Assembly: GCA_019096065.1 (NCBI GenBank) | Contig: JAGUCH010000003.1 | Coordinates: 2,728,001-2,792,000 of the forward strand | Source of the DNA: Paracyclopina nana | Lineage: Eukaryota; Arthropoda; Copepoda; Cyclopoida; Cyclopettidae | Direction of reading: 5' to 3' | Length of the DNA stretch: 64,000 nt | Shown here: positions 1 to 11,869 of the stretch, piece by piece | Layout of the letters: each line of letters opens with the position of its first letter | Numbering within the stretch: the first letter of the stretch is position 1 | Position numbers and translations under genes: made by a program | The notes under the pieces: model-generated | Seen by the model: the letters and a program-made list of their open reading frames with translations, nothing else | Database searches by the model: none | What the model was told of the DNA's origin: nothing

Positions 1-1470
1 TTCTACGTAAGGCATTAATCCTACGGTCAGGCTCGGGAAATAAACACACGTTTAATATGAAGATCGACGTAGTCTTTAAATCCATTGTGACCCTCGATAA
101 AAAACTGGTATTCGAAAACATGGAAGGAGCAGAGCCCAGTGGCACCTATGTCGAGGGCTTTCCTACACTCACAGTTGAAACAGAGCCACAGCAAAATCAA
201 GAAAATGACCGTGTTTCCACCCGTCACAGCAGTGCAAGACGCAGTCTGCCAGCGGAAATATCCTGCCTTGATAAACGACAAGAGTGCATTCAACAAGTTT
301 ACCAACACAGTAGACTCTTACCTGAGAAAAATGGAAAATGCCATCAAAGTCTTAGGGGAGCTAGCGCTCTCCGGGTCAGCCCGCGAGTTTGCGACCAACA
401 TGATTAGAAAAGCCAAAAAAGCAACACTACCTGCCGCCCTTCGGCAAGCCGTGCAAACGATAGATAAAATCTCCAGAATAGTAAAAGTAGGTGGCATCGA
501 TAGCGAGGAACTTAACACCCTCATGGGAGGCCTTAAGCTAGTAGCCCAGTTCAGCAAAGCCATAAGAAGATTAAAGAATGTATATCGCTTTCCATACGCG
601 AACGAAGCAACTGAGGAACTCGATGAAATCAGATACGTGGGAATTGCCAACACTATCGAGGCCAACGATTACGTAATCCGAGGGGTAATGCGTCAAGACT
701 CGCGAGATCCTGATCCGGAAACAACTTACCTCATAATTAGCAGAAGCCTGGACGGCAAGATTCTCAGGCCCAAATACTTAACACAGTACAAGAAGAAGGC
801 CTACGTGACGAACGAGTTACCCAACTACACCGATTGCTACGAGGAGGAAGACGGGACCATCGTGTGCGAGCCCAACGAGTATCAGCCTACTTCCCAGGAG
901 ACACTATGCGCACACAGCCTGTTAGGAAAGGCAATAGATGACCCTTTCGACGTGTGCGAGCTCCAGCAACTAGGCGATAACACGCTCACACCCGTGGACT
1001 GCGACTTATACACAGGAATAGCAAACGTGGTCAAGGAAACTACCCTCAACCGCACTTGTGCGGAGGACGACACGCAAAAACTCATCCTGGAGCCCGGATC
1101 TTATCAAATCAAGTCGAACTGCCAACTGGAGCTGAATGATCAAATTATCGGCGTGCCGGAAATGGCCAAGGAGTCAGACATCGCACAATACATACACAAA
1201 CTGCCGGAGAAGACCTGGCTCAATATTTTCACTCGATGGGAAGTATATACCACCGTGGCATGCCTCTCAGGAGCCATCGGACTAATACTGGCCTGCATAA
1301 TTTGGAGAAAACGACATCAATGCTGTAAAACGCGGCCTACACGACCAACGAGACGAAGGGGCTCACGCGACACCGAAGAGACGCGATCACTGCAAACGCG
1401 ACAACGATACAGCGATAAATTAGCCAACAATCTAACTCCTTTAACCACATATCCCGACACTTCTAGATAG
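1..1470 (+). pseudogene. Endogenous envelope-like glycoprotein, 5' end outside window
   Basis: The reading frame from about position 139 to the stop at 1468-1470 encodes an ectodomain with many paired cysteines, then one membrane segment near residues 377-398 and a basic cytoplasmic tail (RKRHQCCKTRPTRPTRRR). Upstream, a different frame (about 57-200) seems to carry the preceding part, so there is probably one frameshift near 190-205. The gene is cut by the window edge. It is clearly homologous to the minus-strand glycoprotein at 58813-60693: both share the block LEPGSYQI.SNC, a DPFD.CEL block and a W before the membrane segment. This is the layout of a viral class-type envelope protein captured by a retroelement; the virus family is not assigned here. 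No gag or pol is visible because it would lie left of the window. Confidence 0.6.
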
Positions 1471-2225
1471 AATAAATACTGCAACTAACCTCTCATCGGG
1501 GAATATTCCCCACGTCCTGTGGTCACCCTTTCTTTTATTTTTTAGGTTAGTGACCTCGTCATCCAAGGTCACACTGGACTTGGCCTCCGAGGTCAAAATT
1601 GGTTAGGGTGATTGAAGCGTGACATATAGTGGGGCCCGATGTGCGCAGGCAGCGCGCAGGCAGCTTCATAGAGGATGAGAGCGAGGGAAGGCGCCGAGCA
1701 AGGAACGAGCCGGATCATCGGGGAGTCGCTTGTGGGACGCCATATCGCGATGTCCAATTAAGTTTTGCTGTTCTTAGTGATTGCAGACTTGAGACCTGGA
1801 GGGTCTAAGATAGCAATAAAAGCAGCCTATTGAATAACAAAACAGTGGTTTTTAGTGAACAAACTCCATCGAGAACTCAGCCTTTCAACCTGAGTTGTTC
1901 GCGTAGCGCTGACTTGAAGCCTCAGTTCATCCAGAGGCCTCTCAATTCAGTAGTGATCCTACGGTGTGGGATATCTCGCCTCTCAAGAGTCTCGTCTCCG
2001 GAACTGGAGGTGCATAGACGCTATAGAGCCTTGAGGTCACAAGGGGCCGAGGAAGAGGCCGATCAGGACTGTCGTACCGGCCAGTCCACGAGGAGACCAG
2101 AGTGGTAGACTAGAGAGGTAGAGGCCCCTCGTCCCAAGGGGAAGTCAATCCAGCCTCAGAGTGCAGAATACGTATTTAGGCCTCTGAGGCCCCGGTCATC
2201 CAACCCCTTTCACTTAATAAGGCTT
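1471..2225 (+). repeat. LTR-like tail downstream of the envelope gene
   Basis: GC-richer than the AT-rich DNA that follows at 2226. It holds a perfect 14-bp palindrome (GGGGAATATTCCCC, about 1498-1511), several CCGAGGTCA/GAGGTCA direct repeats, and an AATAAA signal near 1814. This is what a 3' LTR or 3' UTR of the element carrying the envelope gene would look like. I could not find a second copy or exact TG...CA ends, so the boundaries are approximate. Confidence 0.4.
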
Positions 2226-4117
2226 CAACAACAAAAAAATTGAAGTTCTAAGGGAACAGTAGCCACTTGTAGCCACTTTTTGACATTTCTTTTTGCTTTG
2301 ACTTTTTTGGCAAATTTGGGATGCTTCTCAAAAATGATCACCAATTCATAAATCGAATTGAATTTAGAGCCTTTTAAATGGTCATTTCTGATCACCAAGA
2401 ACCCATTCAAACTATTTTAAGATATAAAAGTGTCTGAAACTGGATTTCATAATTTGGCTGAAATGGAGAAATAAGGGTCTCCATGGCCCACTGTGAAATG
2501 GGCAAATCGGCAAATGTCCCAAAAAGGCAAATGTCACAAATAGGCGAAGTTGCCAAAAGGGTAAGTTGTCTCAGAAGGGCAAAGGGCAAGTGTTCCAAAA
2601 GGGTTAATATGTCAGAAGGACAAATAGTAAAGAGGCATATTTAAAAAAGGAAGAGGCAAATGGAAAAAGAGAACCTTTTATATAATACTAGCTTATTTAT
2701 GCTGCGCATCTGAATGCAATGTCCGGCAAAGTTTTAAGGCCACCATAAAGTATCGACATTTAAAATGTTATGAGAATCATTGAGCTTACCCATGAACTAG
2801 CATCAAAGCTTGCAGCAGCAGTTTTTGCCAATTTTCTCACAGCACTCATCACTATTTGACTCCCTTGTTATCAGAACTCAATTCTTGTCATTCAGCTAAA
2901 CATTTAAACGTCTAGCTATTTCACGAAGTCCAATTTCAAAAGAAGAGCGACACTTCAACTGACATTACTGAGTCATGACTCACTGGTCATCTGACTGATT
3001 CTGAGTGACCCATATAAACTGAGCGCATCCAAAATTCTCAGACGAGTTTATTGGCTGATAGAGCTACCCGAATCTTTCACGCAAATTATGAAATCACGTA
3101 AAAAGAAAATTCTATATTTCGTGAAATAGTTAGTTTGGTGCTTGAATGGCTACAAAACAACAGCAACAACAAAAAAGATTGAATGGACTTACTGACTCGT
3201 ATTGTAGCTTGAAATGTTTTAAGTCTTGCTAAATATGAGCAATCGTGAATGGCATTTTTAGGCAATGCAATGGCTTGTAACGCTTTTTCAGATAAAAACT
3301 TGGGTTTATGACTGAATGGGTCGAACACTGTCTCAACCTTGAAAGGGATTGCTGAATAGGTTATGCAACTGGAGCAAAGTGATAATATTTTAAATCAACT
3401 CATACATCGGATTTTTACAATGAAAATATCAACAATAATTATTGATTTGCATGTTTATTAATCCTTGCGCAAATCAGTTTTATGTGCAGAGTTTGCCTTA
3501 AGTTTTCTTGCCCGGTTCTGTTTGTTGACGTAAAACTGTGCTGCTAAAAAGTTGAGGCGATTTCGAAAGATTCGCTTCACTCATTCGGAATTGGTATAAG
3601 TTATTCAACTCCAAAGGTAAGCTCGCTCATGTGAGCATTTTTCCAATATATCCTTGAAATTCGCCAAATTGGCATATGGAAAATATTTCCTCACCAAATC
3701 CTTTATCGGTAGGATTTGATCTTTCACACTTTTTATCGGCTGTCAGGAAGCGGCGCAGCTTGAGCAAACAAGGAAGAAAGAGCTTAATCATTGATTTAGG
3801 CTTATTTTTAGTGGGAGTATCGTGGATTAGTTTCCATCATTTGTCTTTTTACTTTTGTACTACTTTAAAGGTAAATTTACTTTTTTAACTGCCTTAAGGT
3901 GCACGCTTCGGCTTTTTGTTTACCGTATTTATTTACAATTACAATTTCTTCCCCAAAATTGTTTTTTCCTCAATGAAAGTATTTCGCGTGTCTATTCAGC
4001 TCTGCCGGAGTAACATAGTTTTAAATACGATCAATCGTAAGCCAATTTGTGTGCCTTGAAGCTTCCTAAAGAATTTGAGTTATGCCACTTTTTGTCACAG
4101 GTCTAAATTACTGCTCT
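2226..4117. other. Intergenic, AT-rich, with degenerate short repeats
   Basis: No supported gene. Positions about 2500-2640 hold a degenerate run of 15-17-bp units related to AAAGGGCAAATGTCCC. A 70-codon ORF at 3676-3888 has no recognisable domain, and no splice into the aminopeptidase gene keeps frame. A 3' splice-like site (CTTTTTGTCACAG) ends at 4100, just before the aminopeptidase start, so part of this stretch may be 5' UTR or an intron. Confidence 0.5.
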
Positions 4118-6963
4118 ATGATGGTTTCTTCAACCAACGGATCATCTAAAAAGCCTTTTGCTCGCCTGCCAACCAATGCAGCGCCGACTCATTATGACAT
4201 TTATCTTCGTCCCAACTTGATTGACCTGGATTTCAAAGGATCCATCAAGGTTGATCTTGACATCAAAGCAGCCACTGATGTGCTCAAGTGCAATGCGGCT
4301 GACCTGAAGATCACCGATGTCAAAGTCAACGATCAAGATGTTCTTGAGTCAACTCTGAGTGACACCGAGGAGACCTTGACAATCAAGCTATCATCTGCTC
4401 TAGCAGCTGGCTCGAAAGCTGTCATGACTTGCAAGTATGCTTATTATGCTCATCCTTCAGATCATGCAACTCAACCAAGTGAACCATTTTTAGCTTTGCT
4501 GGTGAGCTGAACAACCAGATGCGAGGATTTTATCGGTCCAAGTATCTTTGCCATGTAACGGGCGAAGAAAGATTTGCTGCAACTACTCAATTCGAGTCCA
4601 CTGATGCCAGAAGGGCTTTTCCTTGTTGGGACGAACCAGCTTTGAAGGCCACATACAGCATCAAAGTATGCCTTTTGAAATTGATCTCAATTTTCGTTCT
4701 TATTTTTTATTTTATTTAGGTGAGTGCACCGAAAAACCGCGTGGTTCTCTCCAATATGCCCATTGTAGAGGAGACTCAAGATGAAGAAGATCCTGTCGCC
4801 TACAGGGTCTGCCATTTTGACAAGACACCCATCATGAGCTCGTATTTGGTTGCTTTCATTGTGGGCGAATTTGAGTCGATTGAAACCAAAGTGAAGGATG
4901 TCACCGTGAGAGTTTGGACGCCCATGGGTAAATCCGAGCAGGGTAAATTTGCGCTCGCTGCCAGTGCTAGCTCCCTTGAGTATTATACCGACTTTTTTGG
5001 CGTTCCCTATCCCCTGCCCAAGTATGACTGTGTCGCCATTGCTGATTTCCAAATGGGTGCCATGGAGAATTGGGGGCTGGTGACTTTTCGAGAATCCTGT
5101 GTTCTCGTCGATCCTCTCAATACTTCGGAGGCCAAAAAGCAGCGAATTGCCACTGTTGTCACTCACGAGATGGCTCATCAGTGGTTTGGCAATCTGGTGA
5201 CTATGGAGTGGTGGACTCATTTGTGGCTCAATGAGGGATTTGCTTCCTTCATGGAGAACATTTGCTCCGACACTCTTTACCCCGAGTACGATTTTTGGAC
5301 CCAATTCGCCAGTGATACGCTCACGCCTGCGTTAGAGTTGGATGCTCTGCAAAACTCCCATCCCATTGAAGTTGAAGTTGGACATCCCGAAGAAGTTGAT
5401 GAGATATTCGATACCATATCCTACAATAAGGGAGCCAGCGTTATCCGGATGTTGCATAATTACTTGGGCGAGGACTTTAGGCATGGTTTGAATTTAGGAA
5501 GTGCATTTTCCAATTTAATGTTCTTGCGTTTTCTGCTGTAGGAGTGGGATGAAGCACTATTTGACCACACACTCGTATTTGAATACTCAAACGGAGGATC
5601 TGTGGGCTTCGCTGGAGAAAATTAGCGGAAAGCCTGTGTCCAAAGTTATGTCAACATGGACAAGCCAAATGGGCTTTCCTGTCATTAACGTGAGCTCTGA
5701 GGTCAACGGCGACAAGCGAGTTCTGACTCTCACCCAAGAAAAATTCAATGCGGACGGATCGTCTTCTCCGGATGTTCTGTGGCAAATACCTGTCAAGGTT
5801 TTGTCAAGCAATGGCAAAATTACTGAGGTTCTCATGGATGCCAAAGAGATGACCATCACCTTAGAGGAGGAGGGACTGGAGTGGTACAAAGTGAATCCCA
5901 ATTACATTGGCTATTATCGGGTCCATTATACCAAAGAGGAGGATCTCAAGAGGCTTCAAGTTGCTATTGAAAACAAAGCCCTGTCGGAAGTTGATCGTTT
6001 GGCCATTGTCGATGACCTGTTCGCTTTGGTCCAGGCTGGAAAAGCAAGCGCTAGCAATGCTCTTGAGTTGATCAAGGCGTTCAAAGCCAACGAAACTAGC
6101 TACGTGGTTTGGTCCAGCATCCTTGGTTTCTTGGGCAAGGCTAGAGTTATCATTGCGCATGACGAGAAGCTCCATGAAGCCTTTCAGGCTTATGTGGTTG
6201 ACCTTTTGGAACACGTGGTGGAGTATGTTGGATGGATTCCCAAGCCAGATGAACACCATATGGTCAATCTGCTGAGATCGATGGTATTGACAAGAATGGG
6301 CTGCAACGGGCATAAGCCCACTGTGGAAGAAGCTGTAAAAAGACTGAACGAGCATGCTAGTGGTGCCAATATCATTCCAGCTGACATCAGAAGTTGTGTA
6401 TACAGGTGAAATTAAGCTACTTTTGCACAAAGTACTTTTAAAAATACTGTGCTTTCCATAGAACTGTTGCCGCAAATGGAGGAATGGAGGCCCATGACCA
6501 ACTCCTAGCTTTGTTCAGGAAGGAAGACCTACACGAAGAAAAAGATCGGCTGTCTATGGCGCTGGGCTTGTCCCGGGACATCAATGTTCTTCAAAAAGTT
6601 TTAGACTTCTCCCTCACGGACGAGATCAGGTCTCAAGACGCTCCTTGGGTCATTGGGTCAGTCGGGGCTAATATGAAGGGTCGGCACTTGGCTTGGGAAT
6701 TTTTCAAGGCCAACTTTCCGGCGATTCTGGAGAAGTACAAGTCTGGCTCATTGCTGACTAGGCTGACGCAGTTTTGCACCGATAACTTTGCGTCCCACGA
6801 CATGGCCCTTGAGATTGAGGCCTTTTTCAAGGCCAACCCTGCCGTTGCAGAAAGGACAATTAAGCAACAAATTGAAAACACTTCGCTGAATGCAAAATGG
6901 TACGACAGAGATGGTGAAGCCATTCGCAAATTTCTTATGAATTATGGCGTGAAAGAAAATTAA
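4118..6963 (+). CDS. NPEPPS: Puromycin-sensitive aminopeptidase (M1 family)
   Basis: Cytosolic M1 zinc aminopeptidase that trims N-terminal residues from peptides. Exons read as 4118-4434, 4494-4665, 4720-5485, about 5542-6405 and 6462-6963, about 873 residues, close to the 875 of the cytosolic family form. The exopeptidase motif GAMEN is at about residues 276-280 and the zinc site HEMAHQW followed by NEGF at about 312-335. The N-terminal beta domain and C-terminal helical ERAP1-like domain are both present. The start chosen is the ATG pair at 4118/4121, because it begins a short leader before the conserved RLPTNAAPTHYD; an acceptor-like CAG lies 18 bp upstream. Oddity: at the third intron (donor CATG|GT at 5486, acceptor TAG|GAGTGGG at 5541) the frame is not kept with any canonical pair, giving an immediate stop. 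Either a base is missing or wrong, or the acceptor is non-canonical. All other junctions keep phase. Confidence 0.9.
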
Positions 6964-7152
6964 ACTATCACTTGTGCGTGAAAGAAAATTAAACTATCAC
7001 TTGTGCGTAAAACCAATTAAACAAAGCCCTCAAGAAAAAATTATTTCTGTAGCCGATATTTGCGCTGTTGGAAATTTCCATTTTTGGTGGTGTGCGTAAA
7101 TCGATATTAACTGCAACTACGACTCCGTATGTTTACTAAATTGAAGCCTATT
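6964..7152. other. 3' flank of aminopeptidase gene with a short duplication
   Basis: The last 26 bases around the stop codon (GTGAAAGAAAATTAAACTATCACTTGTGCGT) are duplicated in tandem immediately afterwards (about 6948-7009). No gene seen. Confidence 0.6.
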
Positions 7153-7833
7153 ACACTACGCAGTACAGCTTAGGGATTTTCCATTGGTCAATAATAAAAG
7201 TAGCAGGGACCATGGGCCCTTTTCCGACTTTCATTTATTGTTGATTCACTTTCGTGCAATCGATTATCAGCGCTCCCAGAGAAAGGAACTTTACGCAAGG
7301 AAATGACCAATTTAGAATTGATTGAGCAGGTGAAATTACGGAAAAAAACGTTGCTTAAAATGTTCTGTTTATAAGAGCTGATTTTGAAATTTATCATGCT
7401 AGATGGCGCCACTGTAAGGTAGTACAGCTGTTTACGCATGACGCTTTGACGGAAAAGTGTGAAAAAAATATTTTAAGGTTACGCACTCAAAAGCTGCTAA
7501 AAGTTGCCAGTATTTTCATAAAACAGCCCAAATCACTAATTATGTGATGAAAAAAGTTTTAATCTGGTAGTGCCATAAAAGCCCACATTAATATTTAACT
7601 CTGCTCTGATTGGTCTAAAAAAGGCGGAAAATTACAAATTACAGCTGATTGGCCTGATTTTTTTAATCTAAGTAGCATGAAATGTAATAGGGATCAAATA
7701 TTTTTTATCGAATTTTTGAGAAATCATATGGGAAGGCCAATTTTTTGGCAAATTTCGAATTGCTATTTAGCTGCCTCTGTAGTGAACATACTACACGGCT
7801 TTTCACGTTAGGGTGCGCTGACTGTACTGCGTA
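7153..7833. repeat. MITE-like element with CACTACGCAGTACAG termini
   Basis: The left end CACTACGCAGTACAG (7154-7168) is repeated inverted at the right end (CTGTACTGCGTAGTG, about 7822-7836). No long ORF lies inside, so this is a non-autonomous inverted-repeat element. Its right end is directly adjoined by a second foldback element, and the sequence TACTGCGTA reappears beyond it at about 8315, suggesting one inserted into the end of the other. Confidence 0.6.
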
Positions 7834-8313
7834 GTGATGGAACGAGCCGGAAATTTTCAGCTTGATCAAGCTTCAAGCTTTTTGAAAAGTGTTCGAGCGA
7901 TCCCAAGCTTTTGAAAATTATTATCAAGCTTTTTCAAGCTCAAAATTTCACATGTCAAGCTTTTTTCAAGCTTTTCACTTTTTTAGAATTTTGACATAAA
8001 AAACGGCGATTAGTCACCAGATTTGACAAAATTACCCCAAAAGCGCAAATAATGACAGATCTAGCTTTAACTTAGATTTAAGTTCTCCCTCAAGTATTAG
8101 TTAATTTTAAAATCAGCCCTTTTTTGTTTTGATTATAAACGGATTAAGTTTTTTTTTGGGTGTCAAGCTTTTTCAAGCTTTGCATTTTTGGGTTTCAAGC
8201 TTTTTCAAGCTTTTCAAAATTTGGTTCGAGCGATCCCAAGCTTTTTGCTTATGTAGCTCAAGCTGGGTTTCAGCTTCAAGCTTTCAAGCCAAGCTGAAAC
8301 TCGTTCCATCACT
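7834..8313. repeat. Foldback element packed with AAGCTT motifs
   Basis: Ends are inverted copies (TGATGGAACGAG at about 7835 and CTCGTTCCATCA at about 8301). Between them at least 12 AAGCTT hexamers occur in under 480 bp, mostly as TCAAGCTTTTTCAAGCTT. The phrase TTCGAGCGATCCCAAGCTTTT occurs twice. No coding potential is credible. Confidence 0.6.
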
Positions 8314-8353
8314 AGTACTGCGTAACAGACGCCATCGTTCCTTATAGTCTACT

Positions 8354-9110
8354 CCAGAGACTTATACAGTCTGTCCCGTAGATTTCTGCACACTTTGAAA
8401 TCAAAAGTTTGTGTTACAAATTCGGGAAATATTAGACACAATGGATATCATTGGAAAGCTTGAATCTTTTGCCATCTTTTTTTGCTTCAATGGATAAAAG
8501 AAATTAAAAGTAAAAAAATGAGAAAACTTAATTTTCCTGAAGTACCCTTAATTTTTCTCCCAAAAAAGCAAATTTGCCAAAATCGGCTATCATTGACCAA
8601 ATTTTCAGCTAAGCTAATCCTGGCTATTTTTTTGACATTTTTTCATCAAAAAAAAATCTTGCAGCCTGTGCTGGCTCATCAGAAAGGTGGATGATTCAAA
8701 AGGATATTTTTCAGTAAAAAAAAGACAATAAGGCCACTGCCTACTAAAAAAGTTTCAAAATTAGTGTTTTAAACATCACATCTTTGGGATTTTTTGTTTA
8801 TGAAGATCAAATGTTTAACCAATTTTATTATGTGAAATTGAATAAATAATTTTTTTGTGAAAGTGACTTTTCATCAAAAAAATCAGTGAAAATGGGCGTG
8901 AATTTGGAGTAACTATCAATTTTGAGGTCTAAATCTAAATTTGAATTAATACTTTTTAAAAATCTCAAAACTAAAAAAGATGGCTTAAGTTTCAAGCTTT
9001 CCAACAGTATCCATTGTGTCGAGTATTTCCAGAAGTTTTAACACAAACTTTTGATTTCAAAGTGTACAGAAATCTACGGGACAGACTGTATAATCTATAT
9101 AAGTCTCTGG
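8354..9110. mobile_element. Palindromic MITE, TCTACT duplication
   Basis: The two ends are long inverted repeats of more than 100 bp (left about 8354-8465, right about 8990-9110), both starting CCAGAGACTTATA and containing CAGTCTGTCCCGTAGATTTC. TCTACT stands on both sides (8348-8353 and 9111-9116), consistent with a 6-bp target duplication. There is no transposase ORF. Internal words (TCAAAAGTTTGTGTTA, TATCATTGGAAAGCTTGAA) are shared with the MITE at 30125-30515, so the two belong to one wider family. Confidence 0.75.
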
Positions 9111-9181
9111 TCTACTCACAATAATAGTTCGCTTCGCTCGGATGAAAAATAGTAGCTCGGTTCTCAAATTTTTCCCGACCC

Positions 9182-9592
9182 AGGGTGACCAGATGTGGCT
9201 ATTTATAGCCAAAGTGGCTATTTTTGACCAATGTGTGGCTACGGCAATTTAGGCCGAATAGCCATAGCCATTCGTGGCTATTTTAGAAAAGTCCGAAAAT
9301 TTGATATTTTTACTTAATAAACGCTTGAAAATCATCAAAAAAGCAGGGGAAAACATGAAATTTGCAAACTTATTTTTTTGATCTTTTGCCACCAATGTAT
9401 GAAGAAAATCATTATTAAATCCTTGATTTCATCCACAGCAATCCCAAAAATTGGGAAAAAATTTCAAAATAACAAATATTATCTTGAAAATTCCTCAAAA
9501 TTATGAGCAATTTTTCTGAGATAGCCAAACGTGGCTATTTTAGGGGAAAATCTGGCTACAACCCGCTCAAATTTTCTGGTCACCCAGACCCC
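9182..9592. mobile_element. Short inverted-repeat DNA element, hAT-like ends
   Basis: The left end (C)AGGGTGACCAGA at about 9182 and the right end TCTGGTCACCCA at about 9577 are inverted copies. The interior is AT-rich and repeats the words TGGCTATTTT and TAGCCA many times. Non-autonomous; the hAT assignment rests only on the look of the terminal bases. Confidence 0.5.
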
Positions 9593-9971
9593 ACCTCTCA
9601 GTGATTTTTCGCGGGGCCTAACTTTTGCTGAAGGCGGTAGGGATTCATTTTTCCGACGAGTGCAATAAAAAATTTCACAGAGAATACGCGTATCTACTAT
9701 CTACTTACGGCATCACGATATGACTAAATTGTTTTCAGTCCATGGTTGCTAAGCTCTTTTATATGATGGAAAGCAATTTTCGCATGTATAATTCAGTTTA
9801 CCAATTCATCTCAGTTCATATAACTTCACATATATAAAAGCTCTGAGGTTTTACTTTCTGAAGTGACACACATTATAAAGTATTTTATAAGGTGTGTTGC
9901 TCCACTGTTTGACCAGAGACCATGATATTGTCCAAGAAGTAAATCCCATAGCAGAAAAAAGGAGAAAAAAT
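9593..9971. other. Intergenic with a MITE fragment
   Basis: The segment about 9713-9805 (ATGACTAAATTGT...CCATGGTTGCTAAGC and ATATGATGGAAAGCAATTTTCGCATG) matches pieces at 33530-33670, partly in inverted order, so a dispersed repeat has left copies at both places. No gene seen. Confidence 0.55.
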
Positions 9972-10232
9972 TGAAAGGACAGATCGAAGCTTTTCTCTCG
10001 CAACCTCGAAGTCCCCTCAAAGACGCCGATCTCAGCATCTGCTTATTGTCAGCGTTTTTCGTTAGTCAGATTACCGCCAAATATAGTCAGTTCGTTTTGT
10101 TATTCCACATCAACAAGTTGTTTGTTTATTTCGACACTTTTTTACGAAGATTCTCTTGCCGGGACTTCGGCTATATCCGCAAGTTAAGGACGATTACCTG
10201 AAGACTTAGTAGCTTCAGGCCTCTTCCTTTCA
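9972..10232 (+). repeat. BEL/Pao 5' LTR
   Basis: 261 bp, TG...CA, matched base for base in length by 31508-31768 with about 8 substitutions. It is followed directly by the primer-binding site. Confidence 0.93.
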
Positions 10233-10250
10233 TGGCGCCCAACGTGTTCA
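10233..10250 (+). promoter_or_regulatory. BEL/Pao primer-binding site
   Basis: TGGCGCCCAACGTG starts on the base after the 5' LTR, as expected for a tRNA-primed minus-strand start site of LTR retroelements. The TGGCGCC start is the usual form for many arthropod elements; the exact tRNA was not identified. Confidence 0.8.
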
Positions 10251-10903
10251 GGACTGGGGAACCGCGACCTTGAGGAGAAGGCCCACCTGACACTTGGATC
10301 AGAGGTATAGTTGGGATTTGAACTCATTTATCACGCTTTTAGCAGGTGAATACACTGCTAGACGCGTTCGTCCCGCTTTTGGCCGGTAATAAACCCGCCA
10401 GACGTGATTTTCATTCGCTTAAGCAGTCCCCTGTGAATACGAGGAGAGACGCTAAGGCGAGCTTTCACGCTCGGTGATCAAGCCGTTGATCATTGGAGCG
10501 TTTGGGGCGTCAGGAACGCCAGTTAGTCGATTGCAATTCACGTATGGGCCGTAGCTTACTTAAAAGCTGCAAATAAGGCTGCGTGTCAGGTGACACCTTC
10601 TTGAATTGCTACAGCTTCGTGGGGACTTTTTTGACGGGCTCTGGCTTCTTGAAAGCTAGGTCAAAGCCACATGTCGGGTGACGACATCAAAAAAGTCCCG
10701 CCAAGGTTTGAACTTTCCGGTAGGCGCGACGCGCAAACCGAGTTGAGTTTTTTAAGGCTGATCGAGCAGCTGTTCGAAGTAAGCTAGCACGCTTCCGGCT
10801 GCAGTGCCACGAAGCAACGCAGGGAAGCTAGACGTAGGAAACCAACATCATAATCCGACGATACCTCGCTAATTCCTTTATTATTCTGTGATTACAGACG
10901 AGG

Positions 10904-11310
10904 CTCTACCGGACTCCTACCCTTGGATCGACAACGGATCGTCCGTGGATAGACTACGACAAACCGGCCTCGGATCGACGAAACGGATCGCCTCTGGATC
11001 GACTACTACTACGGACAGTCCCCAGATCGACGAGACGGATCATCCTTGGATCGACTGTTAGAACACACAGTCCTTGGATAGACCAGGACTGACATGTATT
11101 TGGTTAGACAAGAAAAACGAACTGTACTTAGATCGACGAGACGAATCATCCTTGGATCGACTATGAGAACATACAGTCCTTGGATCGAAAACGGATCGTC
11201 CTTGGATAGACAGAAACAGAAACAGACTGTACTTGGATCGACTGGGAAAACAGACTGTACTTGGATCGACTGGGAAAACAGACTGTACTTGGATCGACTA
11301 GGAAAACTTT
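10904..11310. repeat. Array of TTGGATCGAC-type units, forward arm
   Basis: About 14 units containing GGATCGAC or GGATAGAC. The end of the arm (about 11226-11308) is an almost exact 28-bp tandem repeat, CAGACTGTACTTGGATCGAC plus TGGGAAAA, present nearly three times. The same units return inverted at 11870-12262. Confidence 0.8.
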
Positions 11311-11411
11311 ATTTTTTTAGCTTTGCCAAACACCATTTTTTGATTTTTATTTTTAGTCAGATAAAATATTTTCCGTCAAATTGCAGCACGGAAATTATTT
11401 AGCTCTCGCAC

Positions 11412-11575
11412 AGAAGCCCGGTTTCAACACGGGATATCAGCATAGTGCAGTGCGGTAAACCAGTTAAGTCAGGTCGAGCTGAGCGCGCGAGCTAGCTGTG
11501 ACCTGACTATGCTAAAAAGTCAAGTTACGTCTCTTGACTATGCTGATTTACCATGTTGGAACCGGGCTAGAGTTA
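11412..11575. repeat. Foldback element in the centre of the leader
   Basis: AGCCCGGTTTCAACACGG...ATCAGCATAG on the left pairs with CTATGCTGAT...CCATGTTGGAACCGGGCT on the right. Inside it GTCAGGTCGAGCT pairs imperfectly with AGCTGTGACCTGAC around a GAGCGCGCGAGC core. It may be a separate small MITE or a native stem of the leader. Confidence 0.6.
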
Positions 11576-11869
11576 TCAAGCAGCCATAAAAGAGCAATAA
11601 ATGGAGCATAAAATGGTAGTTTTTCAAAGTCATCACTGACTTGACATTTGATAAATTCAGGTGCATTTGGGGTCATACCTCCCCCCTTTTGGCTGCTTGC
11701 CCCGGCCTGTCAGTTTTTGGCCATGTTGGGGCAAGCAGATGTAATGCAATGCCAAAGCTGGCCTTTTTGGTCTTCAGAACCTTCTTTGGCTCTGTCTCAG
11801 ACCCCTGACAGAGCAGTTTGGGTCAAAAGTCAGCCCAAGTGTCTGCTTGCCCAGGGTCAGTCTGTTCTG

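Noticed and set aside
1471..2225. A defined 3' LTR with exact ends
   Set aside because: No second copy in the window and no convincing TG...CA plus target duplication, so it is reported only as LTR-like.
3676..3888. 70-codon ORF with a hydrophobic segment before the aminopeptidase gene, possibly a membrane-anchor exon
   Set aside because: The AAAG|GTAAAT donor at its end joined to the acceptor at 4100 gives an immediate stop, and no other pair keeps phase.
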